64,000 bases of DNA from the NCBI GenBank assembly GCA_022495995.1, contig JAFEMH010002513.1, positions 186,001 through 250,000 of the forward strand. The letters run 5' to 3'. Position 1 is the first letter of the stretch; every line of letters begins with the position of its first letter. Source of the DNA: Adenophora triphylla var. japonica (lineage: Eukaryota; Streptophyta; Magnoliopsida; Asterales; Campanulaceae). The position numbers and the translations under genes are program-made. The notes below the pieces were generated by a model. That model was not told the origin of the DNA. It did no database searches and saw only the letters and a program-made list of their open reading frames with translations. Shown in pieces: positions 45,105 through 55,852 of the stretch.

Positions 45105-45793
45105 CCTCCTAGGTATCCATTCATTGCATTGCAAACACATTATTTGTTAAATGTATTAAGCTGTCTTTTAGCATGTTGTGAACTTGAGAGTAGACCGTGC
45201 TTGAACTCATCAAGAAATGTTGTAATCGTTAGTGATTTGCGATTTACTTTTAAAGCTTTGTCGAGACGCAAGATCTCTTGTTCGCCTTTAGTTTCCTTTG
45301 TGAGCCCTGATGGCGTCCATCTTTGGACCTTTCTGTTGCATATGTGGACTTAAGCAGCCTGGGCCTTGACGGCAATCCCTTTTCGCCTGGATTTTGTGTT
45401 CGAATGGAAGGTTGGATGATCCCTTGACAAGTTGTTTTGACGGTCTTTTCCGTGGCTTCCTTGCCTCTTGTTTGTTGGCGTCGGGCTCTTGGCCTCTCTT
45501 TTTTTTTGTGTAGCTTCTGCATGAGATTTTTTTTTTTTTGTAGCTTCTGCTTAAGCTCTATTTTTTTTTTAAAGCGCATGGGGGCGAAGGCAAGCCCCTA
45601 GCTTGGAAGTTGACATGGGTCAGTCGTTTGATGTTGAGTGACCTTCGGATGTCCTTTTGATGTTGCCGCCGTCGTTTGACTTGGTCAAGGTGATGGTGGG
45701 GGCATGCTCTTAGAAAGTGTGTAGTTTGATGGAGCTCTTGATTGACATTCAAACTTTTGACTTTTTTGTGTGTTTTTAGACCGGACCAATTAA

Positions 45794-45843
45794 GGTTGCC
45801 TACGTTCCCCCGGACTAGAGGGCTCAGGTCTGCGTAGTTCGAC
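45794..45843 (-). other. Conserved post-pol stem-loop block (B copy)
   Basis: Element strand gtcgaactacgcag ... gggggaacgtaggcaacc, same fold as in A and C. The region 45105-45793 contains the conserved DUF7745 3' tail (gaccgtgcttgaactcatca, 45193-45212) and T-rich runs (45500-45570), with no further gene. Confidence 0.6.
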
Positions 45844-45881
45844 ACTACATGGAGTGCCAAGAGATGCACATTTGGTCTTCT

Positions 45882-47130
45882 TTAGGCGAAGTATCTGCGA
45901 AGTTTGCTTCCGTTGACTGGATTCATAAAGGGATTGCCGTCTAGGTCTGTCAGCTTCATGGCACCTCCGGAGAAGATCTTTTGAACCACAAAAGAGCCGA
46001 TCCATGTTGGTTCCCATTTTCCCAGTGGGTTGGTTCGAGTGGGAGGCTTTTCTTTGAGTACCAAATTGCCTTCCCTGATGTCTCGGGACTTGACTTTCTT
46101 GTCGAAAGCTCTAGCCATTCGGCTTTGGTAGGCTCGGACGTGTTCCATGGCCTTTAGTCGTCGCTCGTCTAGCAGAGCCAGTTCGTCGTGCCGGCTTCGA
46201 AGCCGTTCGACTTCGTTGATTTCGTTTTTCAGCAACACTCGGAGTGAGGGAATTTCCAGTTCCACGGGTAGTACCGCTTCCATCCCGTATGTCAGGGCGA
46301 ATGGAGTTTCTCCCGTGGCTGTTCTAACTGATGTTCGATAGCCCTAAAGTGCAAGGTGCAGCTTCACGGGCCAATCACGTCCTCGGGTGGTCATTTTTCG
46401 GATGATCCGTTCGAGGGTCTTGTTTGCTGCTTCTACGGCGCCGTTTGTTTGTGGCCGGTAGGGAGAAGACTTGTGGCGTGTGATCTTGAATTCGGCCAGC
46501 AGTCTGTCGCATTCTCCTTCGAAGTGGGAGCCATTTTCTGATATGACCTCGTTCGGGATGTCGTATCGACAAATGATGTTTTCCTTGAGGAAATGTGTGA
46601 CTTTCTTGGAGGTGAGCACCTTGTAGGACTTGGCTTCGACCCATTTTGTGAAGTAGTCGATGGCTACCAGGACGAACTCGTGGCCGTTGCTGCCTGGCGG
46701 AGCGATTTTCCCGATGACGTCGATTCCCCATGTGGCGAAGGGCCAGGGCATAGTCATGCAGTAGAGATCGTGAGGCGGTAGATGATTGAGGTTGGAGAAC
46801 CGTTGACACTTGTCGCAGCTTCGAACAAAGTGGATGCAGTCTGCCTCCATGGAGATCCAGTAGTAGCCCATCCGAAGAATGATTTACATCAGGGCTCTGG
46901 CGTTCATGTGGGGGCCGCAAGCCCAGTTGTGGACTTCGTTCATGAGCTCGCTTGCTTTTTCCTGGCTGATGCAGCGTAGGAGCAGTCCTTGGTAGCATTT
47001 TTTGTATAGCATGTCTCCAAGGATGACAAAGTGAGAGGCAAGGCATTTTAGGGCCATGATGCTCTTGGCTTTGACTCCTTCCTTGCGTTGGCCTTCTTCG
47101 TTCATGAAGGCGGTTTCCCCGTTTTTGAGG
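45882..47130 (-). pseudogene. Integrase of B with RNase H tail
   Basis: The first part after the deletion junction is NQIFQYLKNGETAFMNEEGQ, then GDMLYKKCYQG, the zinc region HNWACGPHMNA ... CDKCQR, and the core with D in WGIDVIGKI, D in ISENGSHFEGE (Asp replaced by E: S-E-N) and E in NGAVEAANKTL. A TAG at about 46346 interrupts LALxGYRT. The last frame (46283-45882) reaches the normal end NGSKLRRYFA with stop. Two stops and a changed catalytic residue make it non-functional. Confidence 0.82.
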
Positions 47131-47165
47131 TATTGGAAGATCTGATTGTCACGCAATGTTGGTGA
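47131..47165 (-). other. Internal deletion junction removing RT and RNase H from B
   Basis: Element-strand residues go from TAEEPKRRKSEASSP (ahead of RT in A and C: AEEPKETQIGSFF) directly to RDNQIFQYLKNGE (after the second RNase H). Roughly 1.9 kb of RT plus both RNase H domains is missing. The plus-strand junction is near ttgtcacgcaatgttggtg. Confidence 0.8.
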
Positions 47166-48104
47166 AGAGGCTTCCGATTTGCGTCTCTTTGGCTCTTCAG
47201 CAGTTCTCAAACTCACTGTGATGAAAACCTTTCTCGGCTGCTTGGGCCCGGTTTTTCTCTCGTTTAACAGTATGCTTAAATGTTTGTTTAATGCATTCGT
47301 TCAATTAATGTGTCTGCTTCTTTGTTAGATGAATTGTTATTAACTGTTTGTGATTTAGTTAACTCATCATTCGTTAAAGATGCAATGAAAGGATATTTCA
47401 GAAAGGTCGGACCTTTTATTGAAAGCGTAGAGAAGATACATTGTTGATCATGGACTCACAATCTTCGGGCGTAGAGCTGTCAGATGACTCAAAAGACGTA
47501 AATTCCTAGACAACATGACTCAAAGCTAGACTCTAGGCGACGAGGGATTGGACCAGGCTTCATTACTTTTTGCGGGCTATAGGTCAAGAGAGGGTGGCGA
47601 TGGCTTTGGTGGCCATTCTTCAGTTGATACGGATCCCGGAGGATAGCTTGCATGTGGTTCGACTTCAAACCAGATCGCGGAGGTTTTTGGTTGCTCATTT
47701 GATGATGTCCCTCTATTGGTGTTGCTGCCAGACCTTGGGGGACCTTGATGGTAGAAATCGTTGAGAGCTTCTTCCAGGAGGGCGAAGCATTCGCTGATTC
47801 GGAGTTGATTCTTACTGATGTTGATTATCTTCATAGAATCTGCCTCTTTATCTGGGATCTTTGCTTGGACGACATTTACGATGTCTGAGTCTAGGGGGCA
47901 GGCTATCTCTCCTTCTCTGATCAGTCCTTGGAGGAGGTTGCGCCATTGTTTGTCTAGGTCAGACACCGGGATGTTGAATTGTACTATGCTGTGATGGCTG
48001 TCCCCGTGAGATCCGAGCGTATCGGCAAGAGGGTTGTCTTGCACCAGTGGGTCGGTGATGAGCCAGTTTTCAAGAGGGTTTGCGGCGAAGTATGGGTCTA
48101 CTCC
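47166..48104 (-). pseudogene. Remnant spacer and single copy of the unrecognised ~85-residue domain in B
   Basis: 47500-47170 holds broken frames of the pre-RT spacer (DKKSDTLNE-like residues, AQAAE). 48044-47577 is open (155 codons), with the domain VQFNIPVSDLDKQW ... NVVQAKIPD ... SECFALLEEALND at about 47987-47760, then a Ser/Pro-rich tail. A carries three copies at this position. The PR2 region is absent from B, lost between these two parts. Confidence 0.6.
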
Positions 48105-48700
48105 TCAGTCAATCTCTATATGGGCATCCATCTCTTGATCCTCTTTCAAGCATTCTTCGCAGTCGCATATGTCGGAGTTGTCGTCTTGACCCATGAGCTC
48201 TTCGATCTCTAGCTCATCGCGACTTAGAGCGTGGATGTAGGGATCCACTTCGTAGCGGGACAGGGCTGGAGTCTCGCCTGCAGAGGAGTATTCGCTCATG
48301 TCGGGACCTTCTTCTGGGTCATAGCTTGCCGGCCAAGCGCTTGCCATCGTGCTGCTTCCGCGGATCACCTCGAGGTTTCCCTTGGCGTTGATGAATTTCA
48401 CGCATTGGTGAAGATTAGATGATACTGCTTTCATCTGGCGCAGCCAAGGTCGTCCCAGCAGGGCAGAGAAGGTTGGTTTGATATCCACCACTTGGAATTC
48501 CACCGACTCCAATTGTACGTCGAATTGGATCCTCAGATTGATGACTCCTACGACCGGGCGTGGAGTGGAGTCGTAGGCTCGGATTATCCGGGGAGAAGGT
48601 CTCAACAGGGAGCGGTCAAACGGAGTCATTTCAATGTGTTCAAGACGATGATGTTGACTGCGGAGCCGTTATCGATCAAGACGTTCGGGAGGTAGAACAT
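48105..48700 (-). pseudogene. Retropepsin domain of B (PR1 type)
   Basis: The active site VLIDNGSAVNI lies at about 48690-48655, followed by a frameshift near 48630. The open frame then carries RIIRAYDSTPRPVVGVI and ALLGRPWLRQMKAVSS and an acidic Cys-containing tail (ICDCEECLKED). It matches A's PR1 by position after gag and by sequence. Confidence 0.78.
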
Positions 48701-48784
48701 CTCTATCTTTATGAGGATGAGGAGAGCTTCGTTGTGTCTATATTCGCATATCGGCAAGTCTTCGTCTGTGAAGGCTAGACCGCT

Positions 48785-50850
48785 TCAGGTGCTGCCGTTT
48801 GATTCAGTCTCCTCCGAGGAGCGTTCGATCCATCCATTGGTGTGTCTTGATCGTGGAAGAGATCGTAGGGAGATACTCTCCCTTGGGCGCTCTTGTCTGG
48901 ATTCCCGGTCACGGGACCGTTTGACTCTGGTTTCGCATTTCCAGTCGTAGCATGATAGCACGTTGACGGTTTCGAAGATAGCAGGAGGTTTGCTCTCGCC
49001 TGGAGTTTCGTCGAAGGCTATTGTGTTCACCCTGTCGTTTCGGGGGAATGGATTTCCAATGTTATTAGGGCCACGGGGCGTTCCAACTTTCCTTCTTCGA
49101 TTTGCCCCTGGACCACTTGCTTTAGCACGAAGCAATTGTCGGTGGTGTGACCGGGGTAGTTGTGGAAGGCGCAGTGCTTGCTCATATCCATGTTGGGCTT
49201 GAGAGTCTTTGGTTGGAAATTCTCGAGAGGCTTGAGAAGATTTCGCTTTACCAATGCTTCAAATACTTGGCCCGGAAGGCATTTCGAGGTTGTCGAAATC
49301 TTTGGGCTGTGGGATGCGAGGGGATTGTTGTTCCTCGGGGTGCACGATCACGGTTTACTTGAGCTCCATTTTGGATGTAGTGTACCGTTCATTTGCTTCT
49401 TTTCCTTTGTTCGGGACAGTCTTGGATTTGACAGAGTTTGTCCGATAGCGGTAAGACGAAGCAGGGGTTGCTGTTGTCTTCTGAAGGCTCAGGGTCTTTT
49501 CGAACTTGGTTCCGGCATTGACCATGGCACGGAGATCTGGATAGAAGTGATGGCTGATCAAGGTCCTCAAAGAAGGTTTGAGGCAGGAATGGAAGATGTC
49601 CATTTGCTCTTCCTTGGAAATCGGATCCATTATCTCGCTTAGCTTCCAGTTCCATATTTTGTAGAACTCACCCACAGGCTCGTCGTCCTTTTGTTCGGTG
49701 GCTTACAGATCGTGGCGGTTTGTCTCCCACTCAAGGTTGGCGCGGTACTTCTCCAGGAAGATTTCGCTGATTTGGTCCCACGTGGAGCGGTTTTCTGCCT
49801 TTACGTTGAGGAACCACCTTAGTGCTGTAGATTTGAGAGAATGCTGGAAGTGATCCGCCATTTGCTGTGGGGTTTCCCCTTTAGCTCTCATACCCAAGAT
49901 GTAGGTTTCGATGTGGGTTTTTGGGCATTCGGTCCCATCGAACTTTTCCATTTCCGGCATCCTGAATTTCGGAGGAAGCGGGACCACCTTGTTGGGATCA
50001 GTGGGCATGAGGGAGTCCTTCCGAGAACTGGATAGCTTGCCTTGCATGTCCTTCATTTGCTCGATCAACCAATCCATGTGGGGATCGGCAGGTTGAGGCG
50101 GGTTGCCATTTTCGGGGATGGAAATCGAAGATGAAGGTGGATTGGTCGATGGGATCGCCATTCGGGAGACTTGGGGAGGTAGTTGAGTGTATACCATCCT
50201 GTTCCCTGGGTTCTTGAGATTGAGGGAGTGATTGCCCGGGCCGCTAAGGGTCGTGCTTGGGAATTGGGGAAATGTTTCATTAGCCCCAAGCGGCAGACCA
50301 GCGGGTGGTAGGTTTGAAATGTCGGGATATCCGCTTGGGATGCCTGTCCCGAATAAACCTTGGGATTTTTGGTTATGGTTTCGAGGCTTGTATAGAGGCA
50401 GAGGATTGAATCCTGGGGGATACCGAGATGCATTGGGATCTGGTGGAGCAGGCACGTACGTGTGCTTTTGATACTGAGCTTGGGGCGCAGGGCCGGGAAA
50501 TTGACTGTGTCTTGGCGGGCCGTCGGGCTGCTTGGGCGATGCACGTGGAGCTTTGAGCGAGAGCTGCTTTGCGTTGCTGGGATCTCGTAGTTTGGCGGAG
50601 GCGGGACCTGCTGATAGCTTTGAGGACTCGGGGGAGCTGGTATTTCTTCATCTTCTATGAGAACGAAGGTCCCAGCAGTTTGGGGAACAGTAACGGTTCC
50701 ACGAAGGCGCAGGGTGTCTACGATCCAGGCTTGGTGCTCCTCTTGGCGCTTCTTGAGAGTTTCGAAGGCTCGCAGCACCTCCTCCATTGTCTGAAGGTTT
50801 ATTAGTGGCGGGGTTCCGTTCCCTTCACTGTTGTATGTTGATCCCGCCAT
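48785..50850 (-). pseudogene. gag of B
   Basis: Start ATG at 50850 (MAGSTYNSEGNG, TMEEVLRAFETLKKRQEEHQ, coiled-coil-like). A frameshift near 50.55 kb leads to the 49703-50455 frame with PPGFNPLPLY, FRMPEMEKFDGTECPKTHIE and the capsid core FLEKYRANLEWETNRHDL, then one in-frame TAA. The capsid end is GEFYKIWNWKLSEIMDP, SHHFYPDLRAMVNAG. The knuckle CAFHNYPGHTTDNC is near 49160. This is the best-preserved capsid region in the window. B therefore keeps what C has lost. Confidence 0.8.
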
Positions 50851-50877
50851 GGGGGAGTAGCGGACTGTGTGGACCAC

Positions 50878-52080
50878 TGAATCGGAAGGGCTGTCGGACC
50901 TTGTGACCTGGATAAAAAGGGGGAAAGCTCACGTGACATGCGGTTTCCGCTTTTATTTATTTTTTATATTTTTTTTGTTGTTTTAATTTACTTAAAACAG
51001 TGTTTTCTCAGAATCCTAGGTAGGTTGGAAAAGATTGCTCTTCTTTTTCGCAACTATGCTAGATCCTGGGTTAGTGGAGATCATCTGTGCGGCTATAAGC
51101 CTCTCATTTTGCACCTGTATTTCGACATCCCGGGGTGGACAGCCCCGGGCGAGGGTACTATAGGGTAAGCGGTTTCCACCGGCCTAAAAGAAAAATCGAA
51201 CCTAAGGACCGAGCCTGTCATGTTCGTTTTAATGCGTTAGCCATGTGAATAGTGAGCCGAGCCGGTACCTGAGTCAAGATCGGGTCGAGAGTTCGGCATG
51301 ACCTATCTTTACCCTGCTTGCGCAAGGGATCTGTGACGTTAGGCGTTGGCTGGGTCATATCGTCATGGCTGATGTATTAAAGGTTTGATGACATGGTGTC
51401 ATGTGGGCATGGATGTATATTCGGGACGGAACATCGTCTGGGTGTAGCTTCGGAAAATCAAGATCAGGTTAAGATTTTAGCATGACCTTTCATCGCTTTG
51501 CTTGCGCAAGGGATCTTGTGTTTCGAGCTTCGACTCAGAAAATGGCCGGCATGGGATATGTATCCAGGCTGTATGACACGGACTGGGTAAAAAACCAACC
51601 GAGTCTGGACAGAGTGTGAGTCAAGCGTTTATGGTTGACACTGGCTAGGATGGGATGTTTGGAATGATCCCGTGCGCGTCCAAGAGGCCTAGGAAGACCA
51701 AACGGACTACAACTAAGACCACCCCGAGTTGAGGGTTGTAGTGTGCAGTGTATCCGAGGCAGCAGTGCGCGTAGCGTGCGGTGTACCGAGGCAGCAGTGC
51801 GAGTAGCGTGCAGTGTACGGAGGCAGCAGTGCGAGTAGTGTGCGATCTCTAAAATTGTTTTTCTGAGTAAAACAGAAGTTTTTTATGAAGAATTTTAAAT
51901 GTATGTACACAGATGTATATTGATGCATTTTTTTTTGTATTTTTATTTTTTTTGTAAAATAAAAAGTAAAGCACATGCACACACACATACAACAGTTAAA
52001 GAAAGGGGTAAAATGAATTTGACCCTCATCATCGTTTTCAAAATCTTTTGTTTTTGTTTAAAAGTTTTTAAAACAAAATA
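50878..52080 (-). other. Leader of B with ~33-bp repeats
   Basis: Related to C's leader (cactggctaggatggga, here once). Units of 32-34 bp with gtgcagtgta...gaggcagcagtgcg start at 51743, 51776 and 51808, with a fourth partial copy at 51840. A AC-rich tract (51976-51990) and T/A runs lie near 51920-51960. No conserved open frame. Confidence 0.7.
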
Positions 52081-52099
52081 TCCCCAGCAGAGTCGCAAA
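52081..52099 (-). other. Primer binding site of B (degraded)
   Basis: The plus strand reads tccccagcagagtcgcaaa before the LTR at 52101. The element strand begins with ttgcgactctgctgggga, the tRNA-Arg complement with a changed base near its start. It fixes the minus orientation. Confidence 0.8.
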
Positions 52100-52100
52100 T

Positions 52101-53452
52101 TGAAATTGCCCGGATCCGAGAGGCAGCGCAATCGCGCCCCGGCATCTGGCATTTTCGCATTCGCGTTTTCCCTTTGCGTTGCGTCGCATTGAAAGTGTCT
52201 CGCTGTGTTTTGCTTGTAGAGTCGCCACGCCGTTTTGATTAAGCCCAAAACATTGAAAAAAGACATCAGTTTAAAAATAAACTGTTTTTGTGTGATGAGA
52301 TTTTTGGGTTCGAAGGTCAGGTTACTCCTCGGGAAGAGAATATTAGAATATTAGAGCTCACCCGAGTAGTCTCGTAAAAACGAGTCTTTCGACACCCCTT
52401 CTTTCTTTAAATGTTGTGTGTGTGTATGTGTGTGCGCTTTTAAAAATGCATGCTGTATCGGATGTCTACATTGTACATTGCGTATTAAAATGTATTGAAA
52501 TAGTGTAGGAAGGAAGCCTTACCAATATTAGTTAGTGTCTGTCTTCCGCTGGGGAATAGTGTTTGAGGATGGAATAGTGTTCCGGGACGGACCGGGATTG
52601 CTTCGGGATGTGCCGGTTGTCTGCAGACAGAGCTTCGGCGTGCCTCGGGATTGTCAAGTGTGCACTTGGGCAGAGTTTCGGCGTGCGTCGAAATCGTTGG
52701 CTGGATTCGGGCAGAGGTTCGGCGTGCATCGGAATCGTTGGTTGGATTCGGGCAGAGGTTCGGCGTGGGTCGAAATTGCCGGTTTGACTCGGAAAGAGCC
52801 GGGACACCTCGAAAAAGACCAGGAAAGGCCTCAGAGTACCAGGAGGGGCCTCAGAGTACCTCGAGAGTGCCTCGAGGCAACGCGGGAGCGTCTCAGGAGC
52901 GCTCGAAAGGGCTTCGGAGCACCACAAGGGAGCTCGGAAGGAATCGAAAGGGACCGGGAGTGCCTCGGAAGGACTTAGAGGGGGAGCCAGAAGGCTTAGG
53001 GAGAGAAGAGAAGAGGATGGTGTGTATGAAATGGGAGGGGGGCCCTCTATTTATAGTGTGGGAAATTTTGCAAGAAGGTCCGTACGGACCTATGTGCAAA
53101 ACCAAAGTTTTAGTTTTCCCGGATTTGAGGGAATAATGTGGACTTTAAGAGGATTCAGTAATTATGATGTCTGGTAGCAAGAAGGTCCGTACGGACCTTT
53201 TAGCATGCAAAGAGGTCCGTACAGACCTTCTATACTTTTCCCAATTTTGCATAATTCCCAAAAAGTGCTTTTGTGTTTGTTTGTCCCAGAAAGGCCCCCC
53301 TTGGTTTGTTTGGTGGTTTTTTGGGCCTTTGAGGGTTTTTGAAGGTTTTTTAGGATTTTTTGAGGGTTCCGGGTGTTCGAGATTGCGTTTGAGTGAGTCT
53401 GCGGTGTTTCCCGAGTGCTCGGAAGAGGGTGATCCAGATTGGGGTACTTACA
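52101..53452 (-). repeat. 5' LTR of element B
   Basis: Mate of 13271-14629. Dyads at 53077-53090 and 53184-53197 are perfect ggtccgtacggacc; 53214-53227 has one mismatch. TATAAATA on the element strand is at 53055-53048. The U5 hairpins are ctcggg/cccgag (52328-52333 / 52361-52366) and ctcgtaaaaacgag (52371-52384). The right target copy gtcac follows at 53453-53457. Confidence 0.92.
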
Positions 53453-53978
53453 GTCACGAAAACACGGCACACAAGACACATTTCCAAAAGTCCGTCAAGA
53501 AAACACGGCACACTAAATGGGTCCGTCCCTACAAGACCCATTTTCAAAAGTCTGTCATGAAAATACGGCACACATTTTTCACAAAAGGGGATCCGTCCCT
53601 ACACGACACATTTTCAAACAAAAGTCCGTCACAAAACATGGCACACATTGCACATAAATTTCCCACACAAAGTCCATCCCTACACGGCAATTCTTTCCCC
53701 ACAAAAGCCATGTACATACAAAAATAGCATCAAGGTACAAGTCACCAAAGCATGCATTTCAAGGAGAGGCACTTTATTTTCAAAATAAGAGCTAAACTCC
53801 GCTTTTTTGAACACAAATCACATACCCACAATCTATATGCGCTCAATCTCAACAATTCATCATCAATTTCACGAAATGAGCATGGCAACAACAAAAGCCC
53901 CAAATATGCAAAAAACTAAAACCTAGTTCTAGCATACATCATTTGAAGCAAGAATCAAAACAAAATTTGATTTCTTAC
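53453..53978 (-). repeat. 5' half of intron 1 of C's PMD gene
   Basis: Starts with the right gtcac duplication and continues irregular units with gtcacgaaaacacggcacac and gtccgtccctac phrases to about 53690. It then becomes unique sequence up to the donor (gtaagaaat on the minus strand, 53978-53970). It matches B's intron 1 in reverse orientation. Confidence 0.75.
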
Positions 53979-54050
53979 CTCCTTTACGGTCTTCCTCTCT
54001 ATGGCCTCTCGACCCCTTTGATGACGACCTCGCCCGATTCTTTCCGCCAT
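53979..54050 (-). pseudogene. Exon 1 of C's PMD gene
   Basis: The ATG at 54050 starts MAERIGRGRHQRGREAIE, the same basic N-terminus as B's exon 1. It is 72 nt compared with 168 nt in B; the segment that encodes FVPSSRNPNVFYPGPEVHN in B is missing. The rest of the gene lies 40 kb away at 12957 because of element B. Confidence 0.78.
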
Positions 54051-54219
54051 GATAGCAATCTAATCAACTCGGAAGAATTCTCTCAAGAAAATTTGATTAA
54101 AATCAAGTTTTCTTTCTCTCTCTCTCTCTCTCTTTCTCCTCGACAGCAATTGGGGAAGAAGATGAAATGGCGACGTTGGAAATCTGATTTTGACTAGGGA
54201 AATCAGATTTCAAGATGAA

Positions 54220-54262
54220 GCCGCGCGGACCACTTTGCAAGGTAAGTGAATCCGCGTGGACC
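54220..54262 (-). promoter_or_regulatory. Two dyads upstream of C's PMD gene
   Basis: gccgcgcggac (54220-54230) and atccgcgtggac (54250-54261) are slightly decayed forms of GTCCGCGCGGAC, about 30 bp apart and 170-212 bp upstream of the ATG. The layout equals that before B's PMD gene. TGCA follows at the same 5-base distance on the plus strand (gaccactttgca). Confidence 0.7.
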
Positions 54263-54380
54263 ACTTTGCATCCCAGGCGAAATCCCCCTTTTGCCCTTAT
54301 AATCTTTGCCCTTGGCTGTCCAAATGCCATTTCCAGCAAGATTCATGCAGTTTGGTCCCTAAACCAACAAAGATAACCCC

Positions 54381-54600
54381 GGCCGTCATCGTAAGTCCGG
54401 GTCTTGCCCACTAAATGGCAAAACAAACCCTGGCCGTCATCGTAAGTCCGGATCTCACCCACTAAACGGCAAAACAAACCCGGGCCGTCATCATAAGGCC
54501 GGATCTCGCCCACTAAATGGCAAAACAAACCCCGGCCGTCATCGTAAGTCCGGATCTCGCCCACTAAATGGCAAAACAAACCTCGACCGTCATCGTAAGT
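54381..54600. repeat. 51-bp tandem array in C's 3' region
   Basis: ggccgtcatcgtaagtccgg recurs at 54381, 54432, 54483, 54534 and 54585, an exact 51-bp period with few changes. Degenerate relatives continue to about 55000. B carries one related unit at 16204-16250. Confidence 0.88.
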
Positions 54601-54999
54601 CAGGACCCCAAGGCGTAAACGCCTTCAAACACAAACCCCAATGCGCAAATGCCTTCAAATATGGATCTCATGGCATAAAACGCCTCCAAAACATAAAGAC
54701 ACAAAAATAACACCGGCCATCAAAGTAAGCCCGAACCCTCTTCCCCAGCGAACAAAAGTCAAAACGGCCATCAATGTAAGACCGTACGAAAGTACATATC
54801 CCCAGTAGATAAACCCCGGCCGTCATCGTAAGCCCAAATTCCAAGGCGCAAACGCCTTCGAACACACATCCCAAGGCACAAATGCCTTCAAAAACAAAAC
54901 AAGTCATTCCCCAAGCAGCCAACGTAAACCCGAACTTTTTCCCCAGCGGACAATACACAAGGAAAACACGCCTCCCCTAAATCAAAACACAAGGCAAGC

Positions 55000-55852
55000 A
55001 CGCCTCACATAAGTCTCAAACACCAGGTTCATACTCCTGAACCAAACCTCAGTCAGAGGACATCACACGTCCTCATACACGACACCCCCTCAGTCAGAGG
55101 ACATCATACGTCCTCAAGGCACAAACACTTTCATCCCCGTTAGAGGACATCACACGTCCTCATAACGACACAACCTCAATCAGAGGACATCACACGTCCT
55201 CAAGGCACAATCACTTTCATCACCCCGTCAGAGGACATCACACGTCCTCATAACGACACAACCTTAGTCAGAGGACATCACACGTCCTCAAGGCACAAAC
55301 ACTTTCATCCCCGTCAGAGGACATCACCCGTCCTCATACACGACACAACTTCACTCTTAGGACACCACTACATCCTCCTACACCACAAACATATCTTTTC
55401 GTAAGATTACACACCTTTTCATAAATCTTCTGAACTACGATCAGGCTTGATTCCCATGCGGGATACGTAGGAATCCTGTCAAAGGGTCCAGCCATCCGAC
55501 CTAAATGGTCACCCTCAGGACACTGACACGTCCAACTCACTTCAGGACACCGACACATCCACCTCACCTCAGGACTCCGACACGTTTGCTCACCATTTCA
55601 TCTCAGGACACCGACACGTCCACCTCACCTTAGGATACCGACACATCCGCTCACCATCTCACTTCAGGACACCGACATGTCCACATCACACATCATGGAC
55701 ACCGACACGTCCACATCACATCAGGACACCACCTCATCCTCACGAACTGACCAACACGATCACTTTCTCTCTCCCAACAAGCGATCCTGATCGGGACTTT
55801 TATCTTTTCGATGACCCCACTTTCTTCAAAAGTGACTTCGCCGAGAGGCTTT
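55000..55852. repeat. C 3' region arrays with GAGGAC/GTCCTC inverted repeats and cgacacgtcc units
   Basis: gaggacatcacacgtcctc, with GAGGAC/GTCCTC arms, starts near 55056, 55097, 55143, 55183, 55231, 55271 and 55317, alternating ~41 and ~46-bp spacing (dimeric units). From about 55510 to 55730 the unit is aggacaccgacacgtccac. The run ends in an element-strand gccgagaggcttt, a weak polypurine stretch before the LTR. No gene is present. Confidence 0.8.

Larger units (their letters stand above)
13271..53452 (-). mobile_element. Element B: Tat/Ogre-type LTR retrotransposon, minus-oriented, RT-deleted, split by element A
   Basis: It is bounded by LTRs of 1359 bp (13271-14629) and 1352 bp (52101-53452) and flanked by gtcac (13266-13270 and 53453-53457). 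Without element A it is about 16.6 kb. On its own strand the order is LTR, primer site, leader, gag, protease, unrecognised domain, deletion of RT and RNase H, integrase, stem-loop block. The two antisense genes follow (DUF7745-type 43580-45104; PMD 16571-18743 plus 42359-43090), then arrays and LTR. It sits in intron 1 of C's PMD gene. Lacking RT, it would depend on another element for mobility. Confidence 0.92.

Noticed and set aside
54108..54135. CT microsatellite as a promoter feature
   Set aside because: Short simple repeat in the 5'UTR region of C's PMD gene, not shared with A or B.
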